A stretch of 55,392 nt of DNA from Corynebacterium sp. HMSC078H07 (GCF_001812805.1 NZ_KV810511.1:1-55392), one strand, 5' to 3'. Positions 32,018 through 42,180 are shown, counted from the first letter of the stretch. Notes: generated by a model not told the origin, from the sequence alone. Numbers and translations: made by a program.

Positions 32018-32290
32018 TTATCTCCACGTGATTTCAGTACGCGTAATTTGCACAGAAATCCGCTGACGTAAAGACTGCGGCGCTGATTGCCCACCACAGC
32101 ACTTGCGAACGAGAGCTCTCACAACTTCTTCGCTTTCTAGGCGCTCCTGGCATGCATCGCATTGCGCGATGTGCTCGCGGATGGCCAGCGCCCGCGCGTA
32201 GCTCGTCGATTCATCGAGCAGCTCCCGAAAGAGCGCATTTACCTGCGGGGAGTTACACGCACCGCAGTTGCGTCCTGTTGCGCGTTCCAT
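32018..32290 (-). CDS. rshA: Anti-sigma factor RshA (zinc, ZAS family)
   Basis: A 90-residue redox-sensitive anti-sigma factor for SigH. The ZAS motif HxxxCxxC is present as His40, Cys44 and Cys47 (REHIAQCDACQERL). Additional Cys residues occur at 9 and 12 (CGAC) and at 64-65 (RKCCGG). On thiol oxidation such proteins release SigH. Its start overlaps the sigH stop by 1 nt (TAATG), giving coupled synthesis. Confidence 0.92.
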   Translation of the reverse strand: MERATGRNCGACNSPQVNALFRELLDESTSYARALAIREHIAQCDACQERLESEEVVRALVRKCCGGQSAPQSLRQRISVQITRTEITWR

Positions 32291-32925
32291 TACTTCTCCT
32301 CCGTCTTCGAATTCATGTCCGGGTGGTCGCGGCCAATGCCTTTTTCTCGTGCCACGTCCTTCAACGCGGTGCGGAGTAATTTTCTTCCACGGTGCAGTCG
32401 GCTCATCACGGTCCCCAACGGAGTGTCCATCACCTCAGCGATCTCCTTGTAGGCCAGGCCCACCACATCCGCGTAGTAGACCACCATGCGGTAGTCCTCG
32501 GGGAGATCGTTCATGGCGTCAGAAATTTCCGAGTCCGGCATCTGCTTCAGTGCTTCCACCTCAGCGGATTCGAGGCCGGTCGAATCATGGCCCGCAGTAG
32601 TGTACAGCTGGAAATCACTCAGCTCATCCGCCGAAGACTCCGTCGGCCGGCGCTTCGCTTTGCGGTAGGAGTTGATGTAGGTATTCGTCATGATGCGATA
32701 GAGCCACGCTTTGAGGTTGGTGCCCTGCTTAAAGGAGCCAAAATTGCTGTAGGCCTTCAAATAGGTCTCCTGGATTAAATCCTCAGCGTCCTGCGGGTTG
32801 CGGGTCAGGCGCATCGCACCGCCGTAAAGCTGGTCCAGCAACGGCAGGGCTTGTTCCTCAAACAACCGCTGCTGTTCGCGCTGCTTTTCTGAGGTTTCGC
32901 TCGCGCTCGTCGTGTCTGTGGCCAT
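32290..32925 (-). CDS. sigH: ECF sigma factor SigH
   Basis: A 211-residue ECF sigma factor directing the thiol-oxidative and heat stress response. Region 2: [19 protein letters not shown] and [16 protein letters not shown]. Region 4: [20 protein letters not shown] and [11 protein letters not shown] chose the ATG at 32925 ([10 protein letters not shown]) with AGGA 8 nt upstream; the open frame extends further upstream but lies over the divergent ybaK gene. It is divergent from that gene with a 37-nt gap and coupled to rshA. Confidence 0.95.
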   Translation of the reverse strand: MATDTTSASETSEKQREQQRLFEEQALPLLDQLYGGAMRLTRNPQDAEDLIQETYLKAYSNFGSFKQGTNLKAWLYRIMTNTYINSYRKAKRRPTESSADELSDFQLYTTAGHDSTGLESAEVEALKQMPDSEISDAMNDLPEDYRMVVYYADVVGLAYKEIAEVMDTPLGTVMSRLHRGRKLLRTALKDVAREKGIGRDHPDMNSKTEEK

Positions 32926-32962
32926 GAAAACTATCCTAGCGCCCCCGACTAGGGTGGTTCCT

Positions 32963-33466
32963 ATGGCAAAGAAGACCCCGCATGCAGCTACCCCCGCGCT
33001 CAAAGTCTTAGAGGAAGCCGGTGTTGAGCACCGCGTCACCACCTTCGACGGCGGCAGCGACCATTTCGGTGATGCGGCTATGAAGGCTCTCGACGTCGAG
33101 CCGGAACGAATTTTCAAAACTCTCGTCATCGACCTCACCGCTGGCAAAGGCCCCAAGCGCCAGCTCGCCGTGTGCGTCCTCCCCGTAACCCACCAGCTCA
33201 GCCTCAAAAAGGCCGCCGCTGCCTTCGGTGCTTCCAAAGCTTCCATGGCGGTTCCCGCCGATGCTTCCAAGTCATCCGGCTACATCCCCGGCGGCATTTC
33301 ACCCCTCGGCCACAAACACGTCCTCCCCACAGTCATCGATGAAACGGCGGTTCTGTGGGACACCATCTTTTTCTCCGGAGGCAAGCGCGGCCTCGACATC
33401 GAAATGAACGCCGAAGATTTCTCCCAGGTCCTCGACGTCTCCTTCGCCGACGTCCTAGCCGAATAA
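32963..33466 (+). CDS. ybaK: YbaK/EbsC-type aminoacyl-tRNA deacylase
   Basis: A 167-residue protein of the YbaK/ProX superfamily that clears Cys (or a related amino acid) from mischarged tRNA-Pro. Typical stretches are [39 protein letters not shown] and [17 protein letters not shown] start at the ATG at 32963 ([13 protein letters not shown]). AGGGTGG lies about 6 nt upstream, but the start is only about 40 nt from the divergent sigH start, so a leaderless or very short leader transcript is likely. The frame is open upstream to 32912 without a better start. Confidence 0.93.
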   Translation: MAKKTPHAATPALKVLEEAGVEHRVTTFDGGSDHFGDAAMKALDVEPERIFKTLVIDLTAGKGPKRQLAVCVLPVTHQLSLKKAAAAFGASKASMAVPADASKSSGYIPGGISPLGHKHVLPTVIDETAVLWDTIFFSGGKRGLDIEMNAEDFSQVLDVSFADVLAE

Positions 33467-33496
33467 GAATTCCAGTTCAGGCACGCTAGATAGTTT

Positions 33497-34159
33497 TTAG
33501 AACAAGGTGCTCGGCGGTTGTTCGGCAATAAGCTCCGCATAGTCATTGCGGACGTTTCCCACCGCCGGATCCGCTGGACGAGCGTTGAATCCTTCGACTG
33601 TGCTCGGCTCGAGCAAGGCTTCCCCGGCGAGCCACGGCGCAATCTCTTCCCTGCGCAGGAACTTGGGCAAACGGTGGTGCAGCCACGCCATTTCCTCGGT
33701 AGCCTCAGTGGTCACCATCGTGGCCGATAACCTGTCCACGCCCGTGGCCCACAATCCCGCTGCCCACAGCAGCCCCTCGGGACCGGTGACGTAAAAGGGC
33801 TGTTTCTTCGCCTTCGGGTTATCGCCTGCTTTCCATTCGTAGTAGCCATCCAAGGGGATAACGCAGCGTTGGGCCTTGAAGGCATCACGAAAGGAGGGCT
33901 TCTTCGCCACCGTCTCAGCGCGTGCATTGAACAGCGGTGGCCCATCCAGGTCCTTCTTCCAGTGAGGGAGAAGTCCCCAGCGCGCCGGCTCTACTCGCGC
34001 GGTGGTGTCCTCAACACGGACGATGGCCACCGGTTGAGTTGGGGCAATGTTGTAGCGAGCGGGCGGCAAGCCCTCGGGCGCGTGGACCTCCTTGATGGAT
34101 TCCCACTCACCGACCTCGTCGAGGAGGGACTCGGTAAACAGTACAAATCTTCCGCACAT
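33497..34159 (-). CDS. SRAP domain protein (YedK/HMCES type)
   Basis: A 220-residue protein that forms a covalent crosslink with abasic sites in single-stranded DNA. The catalytic Cys2 is directly after Met (MCGRF). Other conserved pieces: [44 protein letters not shown] (active-site Glu) and [10 protein letters not shown] (conserved His). The size is normal for the bacterial form. It is divergent from aroA with about 10 nt between start codons, suggesting overlapping divergent promoters. It is the counterpart of Rv3226c. Confidence 0.95.
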   Translation of the reverse strand: MCGRFVLFTESLLDEVGEWESIKEVHAPEGLPPARYNIAPTQPVAIVRVEDTTARVEPARWGLLPHWKKDLDGPPLFNARAETVAKKPSFRDAFKAQRCVIPLDGYYEWKAGDNPKAKKQPFYVTGPEGLLWAAGLWATGVDRLSATMVTTEATEEMAWLHHRLPKFLRREEIAPWLAGEALLEPSTVEGFNARPADPAVGNVRNDYAELIAEQPPSTLF

Positions 34160-34169
34160 GCCCCCTATT

Positions 34170-35462
34170 ATGGACTACATGTCTGATTTCTGGAGTGCGC
34201 CTCAACCCACCGGCCCCCTGTCGTGGACGCAGGAGATCCCTGGCTCGAAGTCGATGACTAACCGCGCCCTCATCCTTACCGCGTTGGCGGACTCCGCCTC
34301 AATCATCTACAACCCGCTCGTCTCTCGTGATACTGACCTCATGAGGAAAGCCCTCACAGCCATGGGCGTGGGATTCTCCGAGTGGGGACCGCACCTGCGC
34401 GTCACACCGGGCTCGCTGCACGGCGCGGAGGTAGATTGCGGCTTGGCCGGCACCATTATGCGTTTTCTGCCGCCGGTAGCCGCCTTGGCGGATGGGCCTG
34501 TGCTTATCGACGGTGACCCGTACGCCCGCAAGCGCCCCATGTCCACCATGACCACCGCGTTGCGTGAGATTGGCGTCGACGTCGAAGGCGATAGTGTGCC
34601 TCTGCGCATCACACCACGCGGTGTGCCGGATGTGTACGAGGTGACGATCGACGCCTCCTCATCCTCCCAGTTCGTGTCCGGCCTCCTCCTGGCTGCTCCG
34701 CGCTACCGCAATGGCCTCGTCGTGCTCCATAAGGGAGAACCTGTCCCCTCCCAGCCGCACATTGCGATGACTATTGCCATGCTGCGTGAGGCCGGCGTCT
34801 ACGCTTTCTCGGCGGACAACAAGTGGGTCGTCCATCCGGGCCCCATCAGGGGCCGTGAGTGGTACATCGAGCCGGATCTCTCCAATGCGACGCCCTTCCT
34901 TGCCGCCGCGGCCGTTGCGGGCGGTAGCGTGAGTATTCCGAACTGGCCGGAGGAAACCACGCAGCCAGGCGATGCTTTCCGCGGCATCCTGGAGCAGATG
35001 GGCGCCACCGTCGAGTACGTCCCACAGGCTCCCCGTAAGGAACCACACCTCACGGTGGCCGGGCCCCAGGAAGGTGCAGCTGGCCTGCGCGGTGTTGACC
35101 TGGATATGGGGGATCTCGGCGAACTCACCCCGACCGTCGCGGCGCTGTGTGCGCTGGCCTCCACTCCTTCGACACTGACCGGAATCGCGCATTTGCGCGG
35201 CCACGAGACGGACCGTCTGGCGGCTCTCGCAGCGGAGATTAATAACTTGGGTGGCAACGTCACCGAGCTTGACGACGGCCTCCGCATCACCCCCGCCCCA
35301 CTTCATGGCGGGACGTGGCGTGCCTACGCGGATCATCGCATGGCCACCGCTGGTGCCATCATCGGCCTCGCTGTCGAGGGCGTGAACGTCGATGACATCG
35401 AGTGCACGTCGAAGACTCTGCCTGGCTTTGCCCAGATGTGGGAGGACATGGTCCGTGGCTAG
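34170..35462 (+). CDS. aroA: 3-Phosphoshikimate 1-carboxyvinyltransferase (EPSP synthase)
   Basis: About 430 residues; catalyses shikimate-3-phosphate + PEP to EPSP, the sixth step of chorismate synthesis. Class I features: [64 protein letters not shown] and [13 protein letters not shown]. Two ATGs, at 34170 (MDYMSD) and 34179 (MSDFW), are possible; neither has a clear ribosome site, so translation may be leaderless. The 3' end overlaps rsgA by 8 nt. The same aroA-rsgA pairing is found in mycobacteria. Confidence 0.95.
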   Translation: MDYMSDFWSAPQPTGPLSWTQEIPGSKSMTNRALILTALADSASIIYNPLVSRDTDLMRKALTAMGVGFSEWGPHLRVTPGSLHGAEVDCGLAGTIMRFLPPVAALADGPVLIDGDPYARKRPMSTMTTALREIGVDVEGDSVPLRITPRGVPDVYEVTIDASSSSQFVSGLLLAAPRYRNGLVVLHKGEPVPSQPHIAMTIAMLREAGVYAFSADNKWVVHPGPIRGREWYIEPDLSNATPFLAAAAVAGGSVSIPNWPEETTQPGDAFRGILEQMGATVEYVPQAPRKEPHLTVAGPQEGAAGLRGVDLDMGDLGELTPTVAALCALASTPSTLTGIAHLRGHETDRLAALAAEINNLGGNVTELDDGLRITPAPLHGGTWRAYADHRMATAGAIIGLAVEGVNVDDIECTSKTLPGFAQMWEDMVRG

Positions 35463-36477
35463 ACGCGCACGCAGTTACGACGAGTCCGATGTTCGCATTC
35501 GCCCAGGCAAGGGCTCCCGCCCGCGTACTAAGGACCGCCCCCAGCACAAGGACGCCAAATTCGGCATGGTCATCACCAAGGACCGCGGCCGCTGGGGAAT
35601 CGCATTGGACGATAATGGCCCCATTGTCACTGCCATGCGCGCTCGAGAGATGGGCCGCACCCCCGTGGAGGTCGGCGATCGCGTCGGCGTCGTGGGCGAT
35701 ACCTCGGGTAAGAAGGACACGCTCGCGCGCATCGTGAAGCTAGAGGAGCGCACCTCCGTCCTGCGCCGCACTGCTGACGATACCGATCCCTATGAGCGCA
35801 TCGTCGTGGCCAATGCCGACCGTCTCCTCATCGTTTCCGCCGTAGCGGATCCACCACCGCGTTCTGGTTTTGTGGAGCGCGCGCTCATCGCCGCGTTCGC
35901 CGGCAATATTAACCCAGTTCTGTGTCTAACCAAGACCGACCTCACCGATCCCGCTCCTTTTGCCAAGGAATTTGAGGACTTGAATGTCACCGTCGTGGAG
36001 GCCGGCGTAGATGATGACCTCACGGACGTCTGCCAGGCTATCGACGGCCACGTGACCGCCCTTATCGGGCACTCCGGTGTGGGCAAATCTACCTTGGTCA
36101 ACCGCCTCGTCCCCGATGCCCACCGAGAGACGGGTGAGGTCTCTGCCGTGGGCAAAGGCCGCCACACCTCGACGCAGTCAGTCGCTCTGCGTTTGCCTGC
36201 TTCTGGAGATACTCCGCACGGCGGTTGGATTATTGATACCCCCGGTATCCGCTCCTTCGGTCTGGCTCACATCGATGCGGAAAACGTCATCGAGGTGTTT
36301 GAGGACCTTGCGGAGGCCATCGAAGACTGCCCCCGCGGCTGTACCCATGCCGGCCCCCCAGCCGACCCCGAGTGCGGATTGGACCTCAACATCGAAGACG
36401 GCACCGCCTCAGCTCGGCGCCGCGATGCCGTCCGCACTCTGCTAGCAGCCCTGCGCACCAATGTGGACTGGGCTTAG
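35455..36477 (+). CDS. rsgA: Ribosome small subunit-dependent GTPase RsgA
   Basis: A 340-residue circularly permuted GTPase that checks late maturation of the 30S subunit. The order of motifs is permuted as expected: G4 TKTD at 159-162, then G1 GHSGVGKST at 205-213, G3 DTPG at 261-264. An OB-fold precedes them and a C-terminal zinc finger has Cys292, Cys296, His298 and Cys307 (CPRGCTHAG). The GTG at 35455 lies within the end of aroA and is preceded by GGAGGA at 8 nt, so the genes are co-translated. The stop is 8 nt from the stop of the convergent exported-protein gene. Confidence 0.95.
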   Translation: MARRARSYDESDVRIRPGKGSRPRTKDRPQHKDAKFGMVITKDRGRWGIALDDNGPIVTAMRAREMGRTPVEVGDRVGVVGDTSGKKDTLARIVKLEERTSVLRRTADDTDPYERIVVANADRLLIVSAVADPPPRSGFVERALIAAFAGNINPVLCLTKTDLTDPAPFAKEFEDLNVTVVEAGVDDDLTDVCQAIDGHVTALIGHSGVGKSTLVNRLVPDAHRETGEVSAVGKGRHTSTQSVALRLPASGDTPHGGWIIDTPGIRSFGLAHIDAENVIEVFEDLAEAIEDCPRGCTHAGPPADPECGLDLNIEDGTASARRRDAVRTLLAALRTNVDWA

Positions 36478-36485
36478 CCTGAACC

Positions 36486-37094
36486 TTAAGCCGGAATCAT
36501 GTCTGCCAACTGAGGCGGCAGAACAGTCTTGAGGAACGGGCCAGCAGCACGCAGAGCCATCAGGATGATGGTGAGAGCACCACTCACACCGAGGATGATT
36601 GCACCACCCTTATCGATGTTGGAGGAGGTGTTGTCGCCGTCCGAATCCTTCTTCTTGTTGAACTCTTCCTTCTTCGCACACGCGTTGAGCGCCTTAATGT
36701 ACTCCGGTGCGATGTCGCGGAAGGTCTCGGCTACCTTGATGTTGTTCTTGGCGCGCTTTACCGCGTCTTCGTCACCAAGCTCGACCTCAGTCTCAAAATC
36801 TGCAAGGTCGCGGTACAGCTCGTCAGACTGGTTCTGAACAGCACGTGCCCGGGCCTCGGCATCCTTCGGCAGGATCTCGTAGTCATCCTGGAGCAGGCCA
36901 GAATCCACATCGTTGTCCTTGGACTCGGCGTTGGACAGGTCGGACGATTCCTTATCGCTCAAAGTGATGGTGCACTTATTGTTCTTGATGGAGGTGGTCA
37001 CTGCACCGGCAGTCGGGGCAACGACACCGCCAGCCACAAGCGCGACGGACAAGGTCGAGGTAGCCACCACACGGCGAAGACGGGGGGAAGACAT
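36486..37094 (-). CDS. Exported protein with C-terminal membrane helix, unknown (202 aa)
   Basis: The N-terminus (MSSPRLRRVVATSTLSVALV ... TAGA) is a Sec signal peptide, cleaved after about residue 31. The mature part has two Cys (41 and 139), probably a disulfide, enclosing an acidic, helical region (about 75-135). A Lys/Asp/Ser tether follows, then one membrane helix (about 163-183) and a short amphipathic end (GPFLKTVLPPQLADMIPA). I recognise no family. It is 52 nt upstream of nothing on its strand except the small 108-residue exported gene, which has the same layout. Possibly a cell-envelope protein of the mycolate layer; function unknown. Confidence 0.78.
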   Translation of the reverse strand: MSSPRLRRVVATSTLSVALVAGGVVAPTAGAVTTSIKNNKCTITLSDKESSDLSNAESKDNDVDSGLLQDDYEILPKDAEARARAVQNQSDELYRDLADFETEVELGDEDAVKRAKNNIKVAETFRDIAPEYIKALNACAKKEEFNKKKDSDGDNTSSNIDKGGAIILGVSGALTIILMALRAAGPFLKTVLPPQLADMIPA

Positions 37095-37146
37095 TGGTGA
37101 GAGCCTTTCGATCGAGCTAAGTTTTACCTAAGCAGACTATCAACAA

Positions 37147-37473
37147 TTAGCCCAACTTGGGCAGGTACTCCCCAAATTGCTGATAGATAGCCATACCGAC
37201 GCTGATGATGCCGAAAAGAATCGCGATGATGACACCGGCCGGCCCTTGGGAGGAGCCTTCCACGATGCGCAGCCACGGCGTGGTGGGCTGCTCAGCAAGA
37301 CTCGGGTCCTGCTTTTCCGTATCGGATGCAGTGCTGTTGGTGCTGCTTTGCGACGTCTCAACCGTATTCTTGACGGGAGCGGCTGCTTCTTGTGCGCCAG
37401 CGGCAGGGGCGCCAAGAACAGCGGTGGACAGTGCGGCAGCAGTAATCAGTGCAGAAAGACGGGAAGCCTTCAT
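37147..37473 (-). CDS. Small exported protein with C-terminal membrane helix (108 aa)
   Basis: I start at the ATG at 37473, with AAGGAG upstream; the frame is open farther 5' but over the DUF6912 gene. A Sec signal peptide (MKASRLSALITAAALSTAVL ... GAPAAGA) is cleaved near residue 27. A Ser/Thr/Glu-rich linker (about 28-66) follows. One membrane helix (about 79-97; GVIIAILFGIISVGMAIY) lies before the end EYLPKLG. No Cys. It has the same layout as the neighbouring 202-residue protein downstream and as the 125-residue protein at 39091. Unknown function. Confidence 0.75.
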   Translation of the reverse strand: MKASRLSALITAAALSTAVLGAPAAGAQEAAAPVKNTVETSQSSTNSTASDTEKQDPSLAEQPTTPWLRIVEGSSQGPAGVIIAILFGIISVGMAIYQQFGEYLPKLG

Positions 37474-37549
37474 AGGGGGTAACTCCTTAAAGTTGAAAGC
37501 CCTGCTGGACAGGGCTTCAAGGGGGGAAGAAAGCGGAATGAGCTTGAGT

Positions 37550-38071
37550 TTAGAGCAGCTCGACGAGGAAAGGTAGCTCCGTCGGGTCGTAGAACGCCAT
37601 GAAATTATCCAGGGCATCACCAACGGCGAGCTCAGCGTCCTCATCGCCCAAGTCGGCGTTATCAATGGCCTCAATGGCCTTTGCTGTAGCTGCTTCGGAT
37701 TCCTCGATGTCAACGTGAATCGCCTGCAGGTTGTCCTTGGTAATGATGGCCGGGTTCAGTGCCACTACGGGCTCGCCCATATCTGGCTTCGGGGTAATGA
37801 CAGACTCATCGACATCCACCGAGATTACGACGCGGCGATGCGGGAATTTCTCCTCATCACCAATGGCCAGCAGGCGCAGAGAGGCCATGGAGGCTTCAAG
37901 GAAGGCCGAATAAGCAATCTCCTCTTCATCTCCGCCTTCGGTATAGAACTCCCGCAGCGCCGGAGTCACCATAAAGCCCCATCCACTGCGTGCAGCGAGC
38001 TGACCGGTTTCCTCCAGCTCGCTGAGCATAGCGAACGTGGCGGGCAAGAAGACACGCACGTCTGAGGACAC
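37550..38071 (-). CDS. DUF6912 family protein
   Basis: A 173-residue cytoplasmic acidic protein starting with GTG (VRVFLPATFAMLSELEETGQ). The N-terminal strand-helix and RRVVISVDVDESVITPKPDM match the actinobacterial DUF6912 family, whose function is unknown. It starts immediately after the HAD-like gene stop codon (no gap), with AAGGTGAG overlapping the previous gene's end as ribosome site, so the two are almost certainly one operon. Confidence 0.8.
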   Translation of the reverse strand: MSSDVRVFLPATFAMLSELEETGQLAARSGWGFMVTPALREFYTEGGDEEEIAYSAFLEASMASLRLLAIGDEEKFPHRRVVISVDVDESVITPKPDMGEPVVALNPAIITKDNLQAIHVDIEESEAATAKAIEAIDNADLGDEDAELAVGDALDNFMAFYDPTELPFLVELL

Positions 38072-38482
38072 TTAGAACTCACCTTCAATGTCGAAGACGG
38101 CCTGGACCTCAACGCTGGTGCGGTCAAAGACCGTGTAGAGCATACCGACCATGCCATTTTCCACAGCGGCGCGCACATTCACGATGGAATCATCCACCAT
38201 GACGCAGTCATTAATAGGCAGATCGATAGCATCGGCAGCGGCCTGGAAGGCAGCACGATCCGGTTTTTCGGCACCGATCTCGCCGGAGAGGACTACGGCG
38301 TCGACGATGCCGCGGTATTCCCATTCGCGAATGTGCTCAGCGCCTGGGCCGCCCGGATCGTTGGAGAGAATAGCGGTGGCCACACCATTCGACTTGGCAG
38401 CGGCAAACAGTGCACGCCAGCGCTTGACGTCTTCCTCGGTGCCGTCCAGCACACCTACAAAATCAACGATGAGTCCACGCAT
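38072..38482 (-). CDS. HAD-like hydrolase, short, altered motif I
   Basis: A 136-residue HAD-superfamily core without a cap. Motif I is DFVGVLDG: the nucleophile Asp7 is kept, but the usual second Asp (D+2) is Val9. Motif II Ser is in AILSNDPG, motif III Lys in GAEKPDRAAF, and motif IV in CVMVDDSIVNV. Without D+2 acid the usual phosphatase chemistry is unlikely, although other HAD enzymes (dehalogenase-like) lack it. Expressed together with the DUF6912 gene. Substrate unknown. Confidence 0.82.
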   Translation of the reverse strand: MRGLIVDFVGVLDGTEEDVKRWRALFAAAKSNGVATAILSNDPGGPGAEHIREWEYRGIVDAVVLSGEIGAEKPDRAAFQAAADAIDLPINDCVMVDDSIVNVRAAVENGMVGMLYTVFDRTSVEVQAVFDIEGEF

Positions 38483-38676
38483 AATTTCTATCCTTCACCC
38501 TTCGCGTTGAGCTGTGTATATCGTCCGAAAGTATAGCGAACCTACAGTGTGAACGCTCCTACCACCCGCGTCCTGCAGCGAGCTAGCAGCCAAGGCTGTC
38601 AGCGTGGCACAATGAAAAGGCGTCCAGCTCTCCTCTCCCCTGTCTGCGCCGCTCACCGCTGGGAAGGTTAGCTCTT

Positions 38677-39084
38677 GTGTATATCCCCATCCCCGGAATG
38701 AGCCATCTGCAGCTCTACGCCGCTCCACAGCGCATTCGCTATGAAAGCGAACCTACCGCCGCTGACCTCGCGACGCGTGAGGAGATCCGCGGTTTGGTCG
38801 TCATCGTAGTGGAGGTTGCGGCATCCCTGCGGCCGTTAAGCCATCTCGACAGCGCACGTTTTGCGCCAGAAATCTCCACGCACATTCGGGCGTGGAAGAA
38901 GGCTCAGCCCGCCGATAGGAGCCGCGGGCGCATCGCGCTCAGCAGTTTGCATGCGCGGGCCAATGGTGAATACTTCGGTTCCGCCGTTATTGGCGGCCAG
39001 CAGCGCGCTTTTACCGGCTCCGCGTCCGGCCGGCACTTACGTTCATTTCGCATGCTGACAGTGGGCCCCCGAACCCCACTGTAA
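38677..39084 (+). CDS. Rv3235 family protein
   Basis: A 135-residue basic protein starting with GTG at 38677, GAAGG 9 nt upstream. The sequence EVAASLRPLSHLDSARFAPE, then ISTHIRAW and SSLHARANGEYFGSAVI match the short actinobacterial Rv3235-type family (DUF6459) that sits near secA. No signal peptide or membrane segment. Unknown function. It ends 6 nt from the convergent exported-protein gene at 39091. The 194 bases upstream, divergent from the HAD-like gene, hold only promoter sequence as far as I can see. Confidence 0.75.
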   Translation: MYIPIPGMSHLQLYAAPQRIRYESEPTAADLATREEIRGLVVIVVEVAASLRPLSHLDSARFAPEISTHIRAWKKAQPADRSRGRIALSSLHARANGEYFGSAVIGGQQRAFTGSASGRHLRSFRMLTVGPRTPL

Positions 39085-39090
39085 GTCCGC

Positions 39091-39468
39091 TTAGAACCAG
39101 GAACCCAGCTTGATAAGGATCGGGGTCCAGTCAATTCCTGCGAAGGCGGCGGAGGCGCTAATAAGCGCCAAGCTGATTCCCCCGAACATGGTGGCGTGGG
39201 TAGCGGCACCTGCTACGGGGTCGGAAGAGCCCGCGACAGCTGGGGCGTCGGCAATAGCACCGCACTCGGTGGCAACTGAGTGCTGAGAGCTCAGGCCAGC
39301 CGGGCTCTCAGACCCCTCAGCACCGGAGCCCTCCTCAGAGCTGAGCACGGAAGACAGCTGGCATTGCTCTTCCGGTGCTACCTCAAAGGCGGAGGCAACT
39401 GCGCCGCCGCCCAGCAGGGTGGCGGAGGCAAAGACGGACAAACCTACTCGCATAGAGAAGCGGCGCAT
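39091..39468 (-). CDS. Small exported protein with C-terminal membrane helix (125 aa)
   Basis: ATG at 39468 (MRRFSMRVGLSVFASATLLG) with GGAGG 11 nt upstream; a later ATG at 39453 is possible. The signal peptide ends about ASA (25-27). The mature protein has Cys36 and Cys69, a Ser/Glu/Gly linker, one hydrophobic segment (about 95-111) and the end TPILIKLGSWF. It shares layout with the proteins at 36486, 37147 and 42414, but not clear sequence. It lies just downstream of secA on the same strand, beyond the secA terminator. Unknown function. Confidence 0.75.
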   Translation of the reverse strand: MRRFSMRVGLSVFASATLLGGGAVASAFEVAPEEQCQLSSVLSSEEGSGAEGSESPAGLSSQHSVATECGAIADAPAVAGSSDPVAGAATHATMFGGISLALISASAAFAGIDWTPILIKLGSWF

Positions 39469-39541
39469 GATGATGAGAACCTCCGAGACACGAAACGAAT
39501 AATATTCTGACAGTATAAAGCTAAGTGCCTCCAATGAAAAC

Positions 39542-39569
39542 ACGCCACGGGGAGCCTACCCCGCAGCGT
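39542..39569. terminator. Terminator downstream of secA
   Basis: Hairpin ACGC-x2-CGGGG / CCCCG-x2-GCGT (loop AGCCTA) 26 nt after the secA stop, followed by GTTTTC on the minus strand. The plus strand also has CTTTT after the stem, so it may work in both directions. Confidence 0.75.
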
Positions 39570-39595
39570 CTTTTCAGGATGTTGTGTGCTTGGTT

Positions 39596-42148
39596 TTAAG
39601 CCTCGCCGGATTCAGCGGCATTAGCCTCTTCCTGAGCCTTGAACTGCTTGCGCAACATAAACAGCTGGCGCACAGTTTCTTCCTTCACACCGTCGTTCAT
39701 GGCGTTGAACATCTCGCCGCCTTCCTTCTGGTACTCCACCAGAGGATCGCGCTGTGCCATGGCACGCAGACCGATACCTTCCTTGAGGTAGTCCATCTCG
39801 TAGAGGTGTTCGCGCCACTTCTGGTCGATGATCGGGAGGATGATCATGCGCTCAGTGTTGCGCATCTGGCTCTCGCCGCCGATGGCGGTGACGGAGTCTT
39901 CCAGCTTGTCGTACTCCGAGTTGGCGTCGGCAAGCAAGGCGTCACGGAGCTGCTCCGCAGAAAGCTCACCGGCGGAGCCATACTCGGTGCCGTCGACGAG
40001 CGACTCGTGCGACATAGTCGGACCATAGAGGGATTCGAGCGCATTCCACAGCTCATCGAGGTTCCAATCCTCGACATAGCCGGTAGCCGTCGCTCCGGAT
40101 ACATAAGCAGAGACGGTGTCATCGATCATGGAGCGGATGTTGTCCTTGATGTCACCGGCATCGAGAATGTCGTGACGGGTAGCGTAGACGACCTTGCGCT
40201 GCTCGTTGAGCACCTCGTCGTACTTGAGCACGTTCTTACGCATCTCAAAGTTCTGGTTCTCCACCTGCGCCTGCGCACCCTTAATGGAGTTAGAGACCAT
40301 CTTGGCCTCGATCGGAACATCATCCGGCACGTTGAGGCGGTTCATCATGTTTTCCATGGACTGGCCGACGAAGCGCACCATGAGTTCATCGCGCATGGAG
40401 AGGTAGAAACGGGTCTCACCGGGGTCACCCTGACGTCCGGAACGACCACGCAGCTGGTTGTCGATACGGCGCGACTCGTGACGCTCGGTACCCAGGACGT
40501 ACAGACCACCGGCTTCACGAACTTCATCGCCAAGCTTCTTGGAGCGCTCCTTCTCCGCATCAATCTCGGCGTCCCACGCCTCCTGGTACTTCTCCTCGTC
40601 CTCGAAGGGATCCAGGCCGCGCTCGCGCAGCTTCTCGTCGAGGATGACTTCGGGGTTACCACCGAGCACAATATCGGTACCACGGCCGGCCATGTTGGTA
40701 GCCACCGTCACGGTGCCGGGGCGACCTGCGCGAGCGACGATCTGGCCCTCTTGTTCGTGGTGCTTCGCGTTGAGCACCGAGTGCTTGATGCCGCGCTTGC
40801 TCAGCAGCTGGGAGAGGTACTCGGAACGCTCCACAGACGTAGTACCCACCAACACCGGCTGGCCGGCCTCGACATGTTCAGAGATGTCATCGACCACGGC
40901 GGCGAACTTCGCCTCCTGAGTCTTGTAAATGCGGTCGGAGTGGTCGATACGCTGGTTCGGCTTGTTCGTCGGAATCGGCACCACATCGAGGCCGTAGATG
41001 GAGTGCAGCTCGGCAGCCTCGGTTTCGGCGGTACCGGTCATGCCGGAAATCTTGTCGTAGAGACGGAAGTAGTTCTGGAGGGTGACGGTTGCCAGCGTCT
41101 GGTTCTCGTTCTTGATCTCCACCTGCTCCTTGGCCTCGATGGCCTGGTGCATGCCCTCGTTATAACGGCGACCAGCCAGGACACGGCCAGTGAAGCCATC
41201 CACAATCATGACCTCGCCGTTGCGGACGATGTAGTCCTTATCGCGGGTAAAGAGCTCCTTAGCCTTCAGCGCGTTGTTGAGGTAAGACACCAACTGCGAG
41301 TGCTCCGGGGCGTAGAGGTTATCAATACCGAGCTGATCCTCTACGAACTCGACGCCCTCTTCCAACACACCGATGGTGCGCTTCTTATGGTCTACTTCGT
41401 AGTGGATGCCTTCACGCATCTTCGGCGCCAACTGGGAGAAGACGCTGTAGAACTGGGAGGAACCATCGACTGGGCCGGAAATGATGAGCGGGGTACGGGC
41501 CTCATCGATAAGAATGGAGTCCACCTCATCGACGATGCAGTAGTGGTGGCCGCGCTGTACGGTGTCATCGAGCGAGCGGACCATGTTGTCGCGCAGATAG
41601 TCAAAGCCCAGCTCGTTGTTAGTACCGTAGGTGATATCGCACGCATAGGCCTCTTTACGCTCCGGCGGGCGCATCTCGGAAAGAATGACGCCAACGGAGA
41701 GACCAAGCCAGCGGTGCACACGGCCCATCATCTCCGCGTCACGCTTAGCCAGGTAGTCGTTAACGGTCACGATGTGCACACCCTTGCCCTCAAGCGCATT
41801 GAGGTAGGCCGGCAGCAGTGAGGTCAGGGTCTTACCCTCACCGGTGCGCATCTCAGCAACGTTGCCGAAGTGCAGGGCAGCACCGCCCATGATCTGCACC
41901 TTGTAGTGCTTCTGATCCAGCACGCGCCAGGCAGCCTCACGCACGGTTGCAAAAGCCTCAAGCAGAATGTCGTTGAGCTTCTCGCCCTTGCTCAGGCGCT
42001 CCTTAAACTCCTCCGTCTTCGCCTTCAGCTCATCGTCGGAGAGCTTGGCAAAATCATCCTCGAGGGCAATAACATCATCAGCCATCTTGGCTAGGCGCTT
42101 TACGGTGCGTCCCTCACCGGCGCGGAGCAGCTTGGAAAGTCCAAACAC
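39596..42148 (-). CDS. secA: Preprotein translocase ATPase SecA
   Basis: An 850-residue SecA1 that drives secretory proteins through SecYEG. GTG start at 42148 ([20 protein letters not shown]) with AAGGA 10 nt upstream. Walker A MRTGEGKT at about 100-107; the DEAD-like DEVDS follows in [20 protein letters not shown] ([16 protein letters not shown]), NBD2 ([28 protein letters not shown]) and HSD/HWD parts are intact. The C-terminal zinc-binding tail of the E. coli protein is absent, as usual in actinobacteria. Promoter elements and a palindrome lie just upstream. Confidence 0.97.
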   Translation of the reverse strand: MFGLSKLLRAGEGRTVKRLAKMADDVIALEDDFAKLSDDELKAKTEEFKERLSKGEKLNDILLEAFATVREAAWRVLDQKHYKVQIMGGAALHFGNVAEMRTGEGKTLTSLLPAYLNALEGKGVHIVTVNDYLAKRDAEMMGRVHRWLGLSVGVILSEMRPPERKEAYACDITYGTNNELGFDYLRDNMVRSLDDTVQRGHHYCIVDEVDSILIDEARTPLIISGPVDGSSQFYSVFSQLAPKMREGIHYEVDHKKRTIGVLEEGVEFVEDQLGIDNLYAPEHSQLVSYLNNALKAKELFTRDKDYIVRNGEVMIVDGFTGRVLAGRRYNEGMHQAIEAKEQVEIKNENQTLATVTLQNYFRLYDKISGMTGTAETEAAELHSIYGLDVVPIPTNKPNQRIDHSDRIYKTQEAKFAAVVDDISEHVEAGQPVLVGTTSVERSEYLSQLLSKRGIKHSVLNAKHHEQEGQIVARAGRPGTVTVATNMAGRGTDIVLGGNPEVILDEKLRERGLDPFEDEEKYQEAWDAEIDAEKERSKKLGDEVREAGGLYVLGTERHESRRIDNQLRGRSGRQGDPGETRFYLSMRDELMVRFVGQSMENMMNRLNVPDDVPIEAKMVSNSIKGAQAQVENQNFEMRKNVLKYDEVLNEQRKVVYATRHDILDAGDIKDNIRSMIDDTVSAYVSGATATGYVEDWNLDELWNALESLYGPTMSHESLVDGTEYGSAGELSAEQLRDALLADANSEYDKLEDSVTAIGGESQMRNTERMIILPIIDQKWREHLYEMDYLKEGIGLRAMAQRDPLVEYQKEGGEMFNAMNDGVKEETVRQLFMLRKQFKAQEEANAAESGEA

Positions 42149-42164
42149 GTCTAGATAGTCCTTC

Positions 42165-42180
42165 TTGTCGCGACAATATA
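42165..42180 (-). promoter_or_regulatory. secA -10 element overlapping a 12-bp palindrome
   Basis: On the minus strand TATATT is a good -10 hexamer, and it runs into the perfect palindrome TTGTCGCGACAA (42165-42176) only 17 nt before the GTG start. The expected transcription start falls inside the palindrome, so it may be an operator or the first stem of the mRNA. No -35 hexamer is clear. The rest of the 265-base divergent region to 42413 holds the promoter of the small exported gene and no gene I can support. Confidence 0.45.

Noticed and set aside
32926..33270. Upstream extension of sigH
   Set aside because: It overlaps the ybaK-like gene on the other strand and adds no sigma-factor sequence; ATG 32925 fits the usual ECF length.
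39584..41821. Long plus-strand open frame (745 codons) opposite secA
   Set aside because: It lies fully antisense to the clear SecA frame, has no family-like motif, and arises from the codon bias of a GC-rich gene.
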